Source of the DNA: an uncultured Blautia sp.
Lineage (GTDB): Bacteria > Bacillota > Clostridia > Lachnospirales > Lachnospiraceae
Reading direction: 5' to 3'
DNA: 64,000 nucleotides
Assembly (NCBI GenBank): GCA_934424575.1
Contig: CAKRXU010000008.1
Coordinates: 1-64,000 of the forward strand
Shown: positions 45,741 to 53,403 of the stretch, piece after piece
Layout of the letters: each line of letters begins with the position of its first letter
How positions within the stretch are numbered: the stretch's first letter is position 1
Notes under the pieces: model-generated
Told to the model about the DNA's origin: nothing
The model's input: only the letters and a program-made list of their open reading frames with translations
The model's database searches: none
Program-made: the position numbers and the translations under genes

Positions 45741-46292
45741 ATGCATAAATATAAGAAATTTTTGACAGTCTGTTCTCTGGCAGCACTATTATCTTCCTGT
45801 ACTGTGCCATTTGTCTGTATGGCGGCAGCAGACACGGCAGAAACACAGGCAGTAGAATTTGACAAAGAAGATGGAGAATATTCCATCCAGGTAGATCTGG
45901 AGGGTGGAAGCGGCAAGGCGAGCGTGACTTCTCCGACACTTTTTACTGTGAAGGACGGAATGGGATATGCACAGATCCAGTGGAGCAGTTCCAACTATGA
46001 CTACATGATCGTGGACGGAGAGAAATATCTCCCGACAAATGAGGAGGGCATGAACTCTGTATTTGAGATCCCGATCCTCACACTTGATGAGGCAATGCCG
46101 GTGATCGCAGACACCACGGCGATGGGAGCACCTCACGAGATCGAATATACGCTGACTTTTTATTCCGATTCCATCGGTTCCAAGAGCCAGCTTCCGCAGG
46201 AGGCAGCCAAGAGAGTCGTTGGCGTTGCAATGGTGATCATCGTTGGCGGTGGGATCCTGAATTATTTTGTCAACAAACGCAACAGATGTTAG
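45741..46292 (+). CDS. Exported membrane-anchored protein of unknown function
   Basis: This 183-residue protein has a signal peptide (KKFLTVCSLAALLSSCTVPF). A beta-rich domain of about 110 residues follows (YSIQVDLEGGSGKASVTSPTL, then SSNYDYMIVDGEKYLPTN and AMGAPHEIEYTLTFYSD). One C-terminal membrane helix ends in KRNRC. The domain resembles one I recall attached to substrate-binding proteins of iron/heme or corrinoid transporters in Clostridia, and superficially a NEAT domain; this is unverified. It shares its promoter -35 box with cbiL, so a role in metal or corrinoid handling is plausible. Confidence 0.6.
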   Translation: MHKYKKFLTVCSLAALLSSCTVPFVCMAAADTAETQAVEFDKEDGEYSIQVDLEGGSGKASVTSPTLFTVKDGMGYAQIQWSSSNYDYMIVDGEKYLPTNEEGMNSVFEIPILTLDEAMPVIADTTAMGAPHEIEYTLTFYSDSIGSKSQLPQEAAKRVVGVAMVIIVGGGILNYFVNKRNRC

Positions 46293-46314
46293 GGACAGTC
46301 TAACAAGCATTAAG

Positions 46315-46351
46315 GAGATTTGGCACTAAGGGATGGTGCCAAATCTCTTTT
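46315..46351 (+). terminator. Possible terminator containing the first mtl operator
   Basis: A 12-base stem GAGATTTGGCAC / GTGCCAAATCTC is followed by TTTTT. It ends the upstream exported protein gene and contains the operator core described next, so one sequence may do two jobs. Confidence 0.6.
46320..46342. promoter_or_regulatory. Candidate MtlR operator 1
   Basis: Arms TTGGCAC and GTGCCAA flank the nine-base centre TAAGGGATG. The arms match the half-sites of the B. subtilis MtlR operator as I recall it (TTGNCACA and TGTGNCAA), with a wider centre. The site ends 17 bases upstream of the -35 box. An identical 23-base core with identical spacing occurs at 51758-51780. Confidence 0.7.
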
Positions 46352-46359
46352 TCTATTTC

Positions 46360-46389
46360 TTGAAAAGTACAATGGTTTTTCGCTATAAT
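46360..46389 (+). promoter_or_regulatory. mtlA promoter
   Basis: TTGAAA (46360-46365), an 18-base spacer and TATAAT (46384-46389). The long spacer and upstream operator suggest activator-dependent transcription. Confidence 0.7.
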
Positions 46390-46419
46390 GAACTCATCAA
46401 GAAGAGAGTAACTGGCCGG

Positions 46420-46509
46420 TTACACCTCAGAAAAAAAGAGTAAAAGAAAATGAAACTGACGGAAAAAGAGAAGGAAATCCGTCCACTAAAAAATCAAAAT
46501 GAGGTGTAA
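46420..46509 (+). promoter_or_regulatory. mtlA leader with anti-ribosome-binding-site pairing
   Basis: TTACACCTC (46420-46428) is a perfect nine-base complement of GAGGTGTAA (46501-46509), which contains the mtlA ribosome binding site. A competing small hairpin, GTAAC (46408-46412) / GTTAC (46419-46423), uses the same left arm. The two folds exclude each other. Confidence 0.45.
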
Positions 46510-46514
46510 ACACA

Positions 46515-47912
46515 ATGAAAGAAAAAGTTCAGGTATTTGGAAGGTTTTTGAGCGGAATGGTCATGCCGAACATCGGCGCATTCATCGCATGGGGGCTCAT
46601 CACAGCGCTTTTTATCGAGACAGGATGGTGTCCGAATGAGAAACTCGCACAGTTTGTAACTCCGATGTCAACCGTACTGCTGCCGCTTCTGATCGCATAC
46701 ACTGGCGGTTCTGCCGTAGCAGGACAGCGCGGCGGCGTGATCGGTGCGATCGCGACCATGGGTGTGATCGTCGGTTCTGACATCCCGATGTTCATCGGTG
46801 CCATGATCGTCGGACCGCTGGCTGCATGGATCATCAAGAAATTTGACAAAGCAGTTGAGGGTCACATCAAAGCCGGCTTTGAAATGCTGGTAAATAACTT
46901 TTCACTTGGTATCATCGGTGCGATCCTTGCATGTCTTGCCATGTATGGAGTTGCCCCGCTCGTAACAGGAATGAACTCCGTTATGAGAGCCGGTGTAGAT
47001 GTCTTTGTTTCACACGGACTTCTTCCGCTGGCAAGTATCTTTATCGAACCTGCAAAAGTATTATTCTTAAACAACGCGATCAACCACGGGATCTTATCCC
47101 CAATGGGAATCCAGCAGGTAGAGGAAACGGGAAAATCTATTTTCTTCCTGCTTGAAGCAAACCCGGGGCCGGGACTTGGAATCCTGCTTGCTTACTGTAT
47201 CGCAGGCAAAGGAAATGCGAAGAGCTCTGCACCTGGAGCAGTGATCATCCATTTCCTCGGCGGAATCCATGAAATCTATTTTCCGTACATCCTTATGAAC
47301 CCGCTGCTTCTGATCTCTGTCATCGCAGGCGGCGCAAGTGGAATCTTCTGCTTCAACTTATTTAACGTAGGTCTTACTGCACCGGCTTCACCGGGAAGTA
47401 TCATCGCGATCATGATGATGGCAGAAAAACACAGCTATTTTGGACTGATCGTCGGTGTTGCAGTGGCAGCACTTGTCTCTTTTGCAATCTCCGTGCCGAT
47501 CCTCAAATTCATGGGCAAGGATACATCTCTGGAAGATGCACAGCGTCAGAAAGATGCCATGAAAAAACAGGCAAAAGGAATTGCAGCAGAAACAGCAGCC
47601 ACTGTACCGGCAGCAAATACAGGAAAAGTAACAAAGATCGCTTTTGCATGCGATGCAGGAATGGGCTCCAGCGCAATGGGCGCAACGGTCCTCAAGAAAA
47701 AACTTGCAGCAGCAGGTCTTGAGGGAATCGAAGTTATCCACACACCGGTATCCAGCATCCCGGCAGATGTACAGATCGTTGTCACACATGAGGAACTGGG
47801 AGAGCGCGCAGCACACAGCAATCCGAATGCAGAGCGCATCCTGATCACAAACTTCCTTGCCGCACCGGAATATGCAACACTGGTAGAAAATCTGAAAAAG
47901 AGAAATTTATAA
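46515..47912 (+). CDS. mtlA: PTS mannitol-type transporter subunit IICB
   Basis: This 465-residue protein has a membrane IIC domain of about 340 residues (FLSGMVMPNIGAFIAWGLITALF, LNNAINHGILSPMG, LGGIHEIYFPYILMNP). A linker of about 30 residues leads to a IIB domain with phospho-cysteine in FACDAGMGSSAMGA (Cys379). It imports and phosphorylates a hexitol, most likely mannitol, and lacks the IIA domain, supplied by the gene at 51907. It starts with GAGGTG upstream, which may be sequestered in the leader. Confidence 0.93.
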   Translation: MKEKVQVFGRFLSGMVMPNIGAFIAWGLITALFIETGWCPNEKLAQFVTPMSTVLLPLLIAYTGGSAVAGQRGGVIGAIATMGVIVGSDIPMFIGAMIVGPLAAWIIKKFDKAVEGHIKAGFEMLVNNFSLGIIGAILACLAMYGVAPLVTGMNSVMRAGVDVFVSHGLLPLASIFIEPAKVLFLNNAINHGILSPMGIQQVEETGKSIFFLLEANPGPGLGILLAYCIAGKGNAKSSAPGAVIIHFLGGIHEIYFPYILMNPLLLISVIAGGASGIFCFNLFNVGLTAPASPGSIIAIMMMAEKHSYFGLIVGVAVAALVSFAISVPILKFMGKDTSLEDAQRQKDAMKKQAKGIAAETAATVPAANTGKVTKIAFACDAGMGSSAMGATVLKKKLAAAGLEGIEVIHTPVSSIPADVQIVVTHEELGERAAHSNPNAERILITNFLAAPEYATLVENLKKRNL

Positions 47913-47989
47913 ATTATAGATGCCCTCTAAAATTTTAATATAACCGCAACATATCCCACACGTTAGTTATGCGCCTTAAATGGAGCGAA

Positions 47990-48019
47990 TTGACGGGTGG
48001 GATTGTTGTATGATAAAAT
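47990..48019 (+). promoter_or_regulatory. Possible internal promoter
   Basis: TTGACG (47990-47995) and TAAAAT (48014-48019) are 18 bases apart, in the 173-base gap between the two IICB genes. Confidence 0.4.
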
Positions 48020-48043
48020 TATTTACAGAACAAAAACGGGTAG

Positions 48044-48070
48044 CAGACAGGCGGCGGGGAAATCTGTCTG
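48044..48070 (+). other. Leader hairpin before the second IICB gene
   Basis: CAGACAG (48044-48050) and CTGTCTG (48064-48070) form a 7-base stem just before the GGGGG ribosome binding site. Confidence 0.45.
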
Positions 48071-48085
48071 ACGCGGGGGAACGTT

Positions 48086-49609
48086 ATGAATGTGATACAG
48101 AAAACAGGAAAATTTTATTCAAGGATCATCATGAAAAATATCGGCACTTTTGTCTTTATCGGTCTTTTGTCCGTGGTATTTCAGACCAAGGGATGGTTTC
48201 CGAATGAAGATATCTATGCGATCTCGCAGGTCGCCTATCGCTATGTCCTGCCATGTATGATCGCCTATGAAGGAGGAAATCTTCTCAGTGACTCTTTTGG
48301 AGGGCTGGCGGCAGTTATGGCACTCTGTGGGATCCTCGTGCGGGATCCGGAGGCAGGGATCTTTGGGGCGATGGTCTCAGCTCCACTCGGAGGATACCTC
48401 TGGAAAAAAGAGCGGGAATTTCTGGAGCGGGACTGTTTCGCAGAGACCAAGATGCTGTTCCGAAATTTGCTCCTGGGGCTTACCGGGGCGGTTCTTGCGG
48501 TCGGGGAATATTATCTTCTGGCAGAAGCAGTGACTGTCTTTGCAGTAGCAGCCGGCAGCTGCATCGGATGGATCATGGAGCATGGCTATATCGCAGTCCT
48601 GAATGTCCTGATCGAGCCGGCGAAGGTTTTTTTCCTGAATAATATCATGAACCATGGGATCCTCGTTCCGCTGGGGATGAGCCAGGCAGAGCAGACGGGA
48701 GGTTCGCTCCTTCTCCTTCTTGAGACGAACCCGGGACCGGGACTTGGGATGCTGCTTGGACTGCTTTTATACAAAAGAAAAAATGTCAAACGCCGTCAGG
48801 AATTGGCGACAGCTGCATTTACACAGGCGATCGGAGGGATCCATGAAGTTTATTTTCCCTTTGTACTTGCGGATCTGGGCCTTCTGCTTCCATTGATCGT
48901 GGGTGGTGTTGCGGGAAGTATCTGGTTTTCCGTTTTTCACTGTGAGACAGCGGGCGTGATCTCGCCGGGAAGTGTTCTGACCATTCTGATCATGGCGGGA
49001 AGAAACAGTATGCTGCCGGTGCTTGGAGGAATCCTTGTTTCTACGGCTGTGTCCGGCGTTGGTAGCTATCTGTATCTGTGCTGGAGAGGTGAGGGGAAAG
49101 AAAAGCTGCAGCCAGAAGCTATGAAGACAGATGGTGCACAGAATGTAGTGCAGTTGAAAACAATGGAGCCAGAAGTATTGCAGCCAGAAATACCGGAGAG
49201 TGAGAAGCAGGAAGAACTTGAGAAAGAAAATACAGAAATGTCCGGGTCGGAGCGTGAAGTGGAAACTGCATCAGAACAGGAGGAGAAACCCATGCCGGAT
49301 AATATTTACCAGAACTTACATAAAATAGGCTTCGTCTGTGACGGAGGAATGGGCTCCAGCGCAATGGGAGCGGCTCTGTTCCGACGCGCACTCAAAACAG
49401 CCGGTATCACTGGGATCCAGGTGGAAGTTTATGCTGCAGACCTGATCGAAGAGGACATTGATCTGATCGTCTGCCAGAAAGAATTTTATGCGCTGAACCC
49501 ACAGCTGCATGAGAAAGCCTGTCATGTGATCGCCGGATTTACCGACAGAGAAGAATACACAAAACTGATCCAGTGCATCCAGGATGCACAGAATGGGGGA
49601 ACAAGATGA
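48086..49609 (+). CDS. Diverged second MtlA-type IICB protein
   Basis: This 507-residue protein is a tandem, clearly diverged paralogue of the upstream mtlA. The IIC half keeps LNNIMNHGILVPLGMSQ and IGGIHEVYFPFVL. Its short first helix region lacks the GMVMPNIGAFIAWG stretch. A Glu-rich linker of about 80 residues (repeated PEV/EIPE and EKQEELEKE) leads to a IIB domain with the phospho-cysteine intact in FVCDGGMGSSAMGAALF (Cys418). It may transport another hexitol or act as a sensor for MtlR. Its stop overlaps the mtlR start (ATGA). Confidence 0.85.
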   Translation: MNVIQKTGKFYSRIIMKNIGTFVFIGLLSVVFQTKGWFPNEDIYAISQVAYRYVLPCMIAYEGGNLLSDSFGGLAAVMALCGILVRDPEAGIFGAMVSAPLGGYLWKKEREFLERDCFAETKMLFRNLLLGLTGAVLAVGEYYLLAEAVTVFAVAAGSCIGWIMEHGYIAVLNVLIEPAKVFFLNNIMNHGILVPLGMSQAEQTGGSLLLLLETNPGPGLGMLLGLLLYKRKNVKRRQELATAAFTQAIGGIHEVYFPFVLADLGLLLPLIVGGVAGSIWFSVFHCETAGVISPGSVLTILIMAGRNSMLPVLGGILVSTAVSGVGSYLYLCWRGEGKEKLQPEAMKTDGAQNVVQLKTMEPEVLQPEIPESEKQEELEKENTEMSGSEREVETASEQEEKPMPDNIYQNLHKIGFVCDGGMGSSAMGAALFRRALKTAGITGIQVEVYAADLIEEDIDLIVCQKEFYALNPQLHEKACHVIAGFTDREEYTKLIQCIQDAQNGGTR

Positions 49610-51711
49610 AGTTAAGTAATATTTCGCCCCGAGTCAGCCAGATCCTGCAGATTCTGCTGGAACAGAATGCACCGATCTCTGTGAAAGCACTTGCAGAGCA
49701 GATGAATTTAAGCAAGCGCACGATCCAGAGGGAGATGGATTCTGTCAATGCGATTCTTAAGGGATACGAAATTATATTGAATTCCAAAACAGGAGTCGGA
49801 GTCTGGCTTGAAGACAGCGAGGACAAAAAACAGGAGCTGCGGCAGGATCTGTCGATGGATGACCGTCTGGATGTCAGCAACCGTGAAGAACGCAGGAAGC
49901 GTCTGACGCTTGAGATCCTCAAGGAAAAAGAACTCCGCAAACTGTTTTATTACAGCAGCCGTTTCCAGGTAAGTGAGGCGACGATCAGTGCAGATCTGGA
50001 GGCAATCGAAGGGTGGCTGACCAGATACGGGCTCCGGATCACGCGCAAGCCGGGAAGCGGGATTTCCATTTCCGGAAGTGAAGAAGCATACCGCCGCGCG
50101 ATTCGTGCATTTATCAACGAAAATATCGATACGCATATGCTGAGAGAAGCCTACGAGTCTACAGAGAGTGACGCAGAGGGTTATGCATCGCTGCAGTACG
50201 GAGATATCGGTAAGATCTTGAATGATGATATCGTGAAGCGTGTGATCGCCTGCCTGTCAGGGATGGACAATACCCGTGTGATGACTCTGACAGAGAGTTC
50301 CTATGTCGGTCTGGTGATCCATATTGCGATCGCGATCAACCGGATCCTCAAGGATGAGGTGATCGACACGGATGCATCCTGGCAGCAGGGACTTGTGGAG
50401 GATGCAGATTATCACCTTGCAGAGCAGATCGTAGAAGAGCTGGAGGAAGAGTTTGAGATCGAGATCCCGGCAGTGGAGGTTTCCTATATCTGCCTGCACG
50501 TCAAGGGAGCAAAGCATGAAAAGATCCAGTGGGACGGACAGAAGATCAATGCGATCGAGAACAGGGAACTCCGGGGGCTTCTTAATGAAATGGTGGATGC
50601 TTTTGACCCGGAGAGTGCATATCTTCTGAAGCAGGACGAAGAATTTATCCAGGGGCTTCTCGCACACTTGCGTCCGACTCTGATCCGTCTGGATCATGGC
50701 ATGCAGATCCAGAATCCGGTGCTGGATGATATCAAACAGAACTATGCAGATATCTACCAGAAATGCCTGAATGTTGCCAAAGTGCTGGAACACTTTACCG
50801 GAAAGCAGGTTCCGGAGGAAGAGACAGGATTTTTGACAGTACATTTCGGCGCGGCTATGGTGCGTCAGGAAGGACGCAAAGAAGAAATCCGTCAGGTGGA
50901 TATTGGAATTGTCTGCTCAAGCGGGATCGGTATTTCTCGTCTGATGCTGTCGAAGCTGAATAAGCTGTTTGGTGACCGCGTAAATCTTACTGCCTATGGA
51001 AAAAACGACATTACTTCTTATGTACAGGGAAAAACAGACTTTTTTGTATCCAGCCTTCCAATCGAAAAAGCAGAGATCCCGGTGATCCATGTCAATCCGC
51101 TTCTGAATGAGGAGGACATTGACCAGATCCGCAAGATGATCTACCAGTATCAGCGGATGCCAGGGAAACATAAGCAGGAAGATCTGTTTTCCGTGCAGCT
51201 TGATCAGATCAACCAGATGGCGGCACAGATTAATATTGTGATCAAGGATATGGAGCTTTTTCATGTAGATGTGGATATTACCTTTGAGGAACTTCTGCAT
51301 CAGATCGGAGAGAGGCTTTCTCCGTATTCCGACCGAAGCCAGATCATTCAGGAAGACCTGATGAGACGGGAGCAGGTGTCTTCGCAGATCTTTGCGGAGT
51401 TTGGCTTTGCGCTTCTTCATACCAGGACGAAGGGTGTGACGCGCCCGGTATTTGCCGTGTGCATGCCGGAGGAAAATGTGGCATTTAAAGACCCGTATTT
51501 CAAACAGATCACGGTGGCTTTTGTCATGCTGGTACCGGACGATGAGCTGGTAAAGATCAACAATGACATCATGGGACACATCAGCGGCATGCTCATCGAA
51601 GAACCGGAATTTATGGAGGTCGCAGAGCAGGGCGACAAGGAGCAGATCCGCACGCTGCTGTCCAAACATCTAAAACAATATTTCAGGAAATATCTTTCAG
51701 GACTGTCATAA
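49606..51711 (+). CDS. mtlR: Mannitol operon activator MtlR
   Basis: This 701-residue BglG/MtlR-type regulator has N-terminal HTH domains (VKALAEQMNLSKRTIQREMD, FQVSEATISADLEAIEGWL). Two PRD domains follow, with histidines in YVGLVIHIAIA (His239) and FLTVHFGAAMV (His413). A IIB-like domain (GIVCSSGIGISRLMLSKL, Cys437) and a IIA-like domain (FGFALLHTRTKG, His605) complete it. Phosphorylation by PTS proteins sets its activity. It is translationally coupled to the second IICB gene. The two operators at 46320 and 51758 are its likely targets. Confidence 0.92.
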   Translation: MKLSNISPRVSQILQILLEQNAPISVKALAEQMNLSKRTIQREMDSVNAILKGYEIILNSKTGVGVWLEDSEDKKQELRQDLSMDDRLDVSNREERRKRLTLEILKEKELRKLFYYSSRFQVSEATISADLEAIEGWLTRYGLRITRKPGSGISISGSEEAYRRAIRAFINENIDTHMLREAYESTESDAEGYASLQYGDIGKILNDDIVKRVIACLSGMDNTRVMTLTESSYVGLVIHIAIAINRILKDEVIDTDASWQQGLVEDADYHLAEQIVEELEEEFEIEIPAVEVSYICLHVKGAKHEKIQWDGQKINAIENRELRGLLNEMVDAFDPESAYLLKQDEEFIQGLLAHLRPTLIRLDHGMQIQNPVLDDIKQNYADIYQKCLNVAKVLEHFTGKQVPEEETGFLTVHFGAAMVRQEGRKEEIRQVDIGIVCSSGIGISRLMLSKLNKLFGDRVNLTAYGKNDITSYVQGKTDFFVSSLPIEKAEIPVIHVNPLLNEEDIDQIRKMIYQYQRMPGKHKQEDLFSVQLDQINQMAAQINIVIKDMELFHVDVDITFEELLHQIGERLSPYSDRSQIIQEDLMRREQVSSQIFAEFGFALLHTRTKGVTRPVFAVCMPEENVAFKDPYFKQITVAFVMLVPDDELVKINNDIMGHISGMLIEEPEFMEVAEQGDKEQIRTLLSKHLKQYFRKYLSGLS

Positions 51712-51727
51712 ACGGCAGTCCTTTTTT
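51699..51727 (+). terminator. Terminator at the mtlR end
   Basis: AGGACTGTC / GGCAGTCCT overlaps the stop codon and is followed by TTTTT. Confidence 0.75.
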
Positions 51728-51757
51728 GCTGTTATAGAGCGTCTTTTTTCTTCAATT

Positions 51758-51780
51758 TTGGCACTAAGGGATGGTGCCAA
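51758..51780. promoter_or_regulatory. Candidate MtlR operator 2
   Basis: The same 23-base core as operator 1: arms TTGGCAC and GTGCCAA around TAAGGGATG. Here the outer flanks do not extend the palindrome, so this copy is not a strong terminator. It ends 17 bases upstream of the -35 box, as in copy 1. Confidence 0.75.
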
Positions 51781-51797
51781 ATCCCCCTTTCTTTAAA

Positions 51798-51827
51798 TTG
51801 AAATTTCCCATTTGCCATGTGTATAAT
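51798..51827 (+). promoter_or_regulatory. Promoter of the IIA-kinase-dehydrogenase unit
   Basis: TTGAAA (51798-51803), an 18-base spacer and TATAAT (51822-51827), identical in geometry to the mtlA promoter. Confidence 0.75.
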
Positions 51828-51906
51828 AAAGTCACAAAGAGGAAAGCAAAAACAAATCGGAACTTCAAAAAATAGAAAATGAAAAGAATTCAGGGAGGTA
51901 ACTTAC

Positions 51907-52395
51907 ATGTTTTTTAAATCAAAAAAAGAGAAAGCTCAGAAAGCAGAAACAGCACCGGTGATCGAAAAGAAAGAACTTCTGTACCGTGAAAACATTCGCA
52001 CAGGCTGCGCACCGGCGACAAAGCAGGAAGCAATCCTGGCAGCAGGAAAGATGCTTGTAGAAACAGGTTATGTAGAACCGGAATATGCAGAGGCGATGCT
52101 CGAGAGAGAAAAGACATGTTCCACATTCATGGGAAACGGACTTGCTCTTCCACATGGTGTTGAAGCAGCAAAGAAGAGAGTTTTACAGTCAGGGATCTCC
52201 GTACAGACCTTCAAAGAACCGATTGACTGGGACGGCAATCCGGTTCGCATCGTGATCGGGATCGCAGGAGTCGGAGATGCACATCTCGACATCCTGGCAC
52301 AGATCGCAGAAGCAATGCTTGATGAAGAAGTGAGTGCAAACATCGCAGATTATGACGCAGATAAAATTTACAAAGTCCTCACAGGAAAGGAGTAA
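51907..52395 (+). CDS. mtlF: PTS mannitol/fructose-type IIA protein
   Basis: This 162-residue IIA protein carries the phospho-histidine in GNGLALPHGVEAAK (His83) and passes phosphate from HPr to the IICB proteins. A basic N-terminal extension of about 20 residues (KSKKEKAQKAE) precedes the domain. It lies in a separate transcription unit from mtlA but under the same operator type. GGGAGG precedes the ATG, and the kinase gene follows after four bases. Confidence 0.92.
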   Translation: MFFKSKKEKAQKAETAPVIEKKELLYRENIRTGCAPATKQEAILAAGKMLVETGYVEPEYAEAMLEREKTCSTFMGNGLALPHGVEAAKKRVLQSGISVQTFKEPIDWDGNPVRIVIGIAGVGDAHLDILAQIAEAMLDEEVSANIADYDADKIYKVLTGKE

Positions 52396-52399
52396 AGAA

Positions 52400-53329
52400 A
52401 TGATCATAACAGTAACAATGAACCCGGCGATCGACAAGACCGTAGAGATCGAACAGCTCGTGCCAAACGGACTGAACCGCATCCAGAAGGTAGAATACGA
52501 TGCCGGAGGAAAAGGAATCAACGTTTCCAAAACGATCCACGAACTTGGCGGTGAGAGCCTTGCGATGGGATTCCTCGGAGGAAATGCAGGAAAGACGATC
52601 GAGAACGTACTTACATCCTGGGACATCCAGCACGATTTTATCTGGGTGGAAGGCGAGACAAGAACCAACACCAAAGTTTTTGAAAAGAGCGGCGGTGTGA
52701 CAGAATTAAATGAGCCAGGACCGGTCATCAGCGAAGCACAGGTGGAAGAACTGATCCAGAAAATCTGTGAGCACACAGACAAAGAAACACTGGTCGTTCT
52801 CGCAGGAAGCATTCCAGCAGGTGTCGACAAAAACATTTACGCAGCGATCACAGAGCGTGTCCATGAAAAAGGCGGTTCCGTCCTGATGGATGCAGACGGA
52901 GAACTGTTCCGCAATGCGCTGAAAGCATCTCCGGACATCATCAAACCGAATCAGGTAGAACTGGAAGAATACATCGGAGCAGATTACAAGCTTTCCATGG
53001 GAGAACTCAAAGATCTGGCAGAAAAATTCCAGAACAACGGAATCAAAACCGTAGCGATCTCCATGGGAAAAGGCGGTGCGATGATCGTAAGAGACAAATT
53101 TGCGGCAAGATGCCCGGCATTATCTGTCAAAGCACACTCCACCGTAGGAGCCGGAGATGCAATGGTAGCAGCCCTTGCATATTCCTGGGACAAAAAACTC
53201 GGTGATGAAGAAACCGTAAGACTCTGCATGGCAACTTCCGCAGGAGCCGTGACAACAGTCGGAACAAAACCGCCGGCAAGAACAGTTGTAGATGAACTGA
53301 TCCCGCAGGTGGAGATGGAACTCCTGTAA
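52400..53329 (+). CDS. fruK: 1-phosphofructokinase-type PfkB kinase
   Basis: This 309-residue kinase begins IITVTMNPAIDKTVEIE, has DAGGKGINVSKTI, and the catalytic aspartate in STVGAGDAMVAAL. These place it in the FruK/LacC branch (fructose-1-phosphate or tagatose-6-phosphate kinase). Finding it between a mannitol-type IIA and a polyol-phosphate dehydrogenase is unusual and suggests the dehydrogenase forms a ketose-1-phosphate. AAAGGAG precedes the ATG. Confidence 0.85.
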   Translation: MIITVTMNPAIDKTVEIEQLVPNGLNRIQKVEYDAGGKGINVSKTIHELGGESLAMGFLGGNAGKTIENVLTSWDIQHDFIWVEGETRTNTKVFEKSGGVTELNEPGPVISEAQVEELIQKICEHTDKETLVVLAGSIPAGVDKNIYAAITERVHEKGGSVLMDADGELFRNALKASPDIIKPNQVELEEYIGADYKLSMGELKDLAEKFQNNGIKTVAISMGKGGAMIVRDKFAARCPALSVKAHSTVGAGDAMVAALAYSWDKKLGDEETVRLCMATSAGAVTTVGTKPPARTVVDELIPQVEMELL

Positions 53330-53403
53330 GGAGCAGTTTACTGCGGAACAATCCGTAAATATGGAGTAAATATAATAGAAAAAATAGAAAAGGAGATTTT
53401 ATC

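Noticed and set aside
46315..46351. Operator 1 as a plain terminator only
   Set aside because: It does look like a terminator, but the copy at 51758 keeps the 23-base core and promoter distance without the outer stem or T-run, so a binding site is the better shared explanation.
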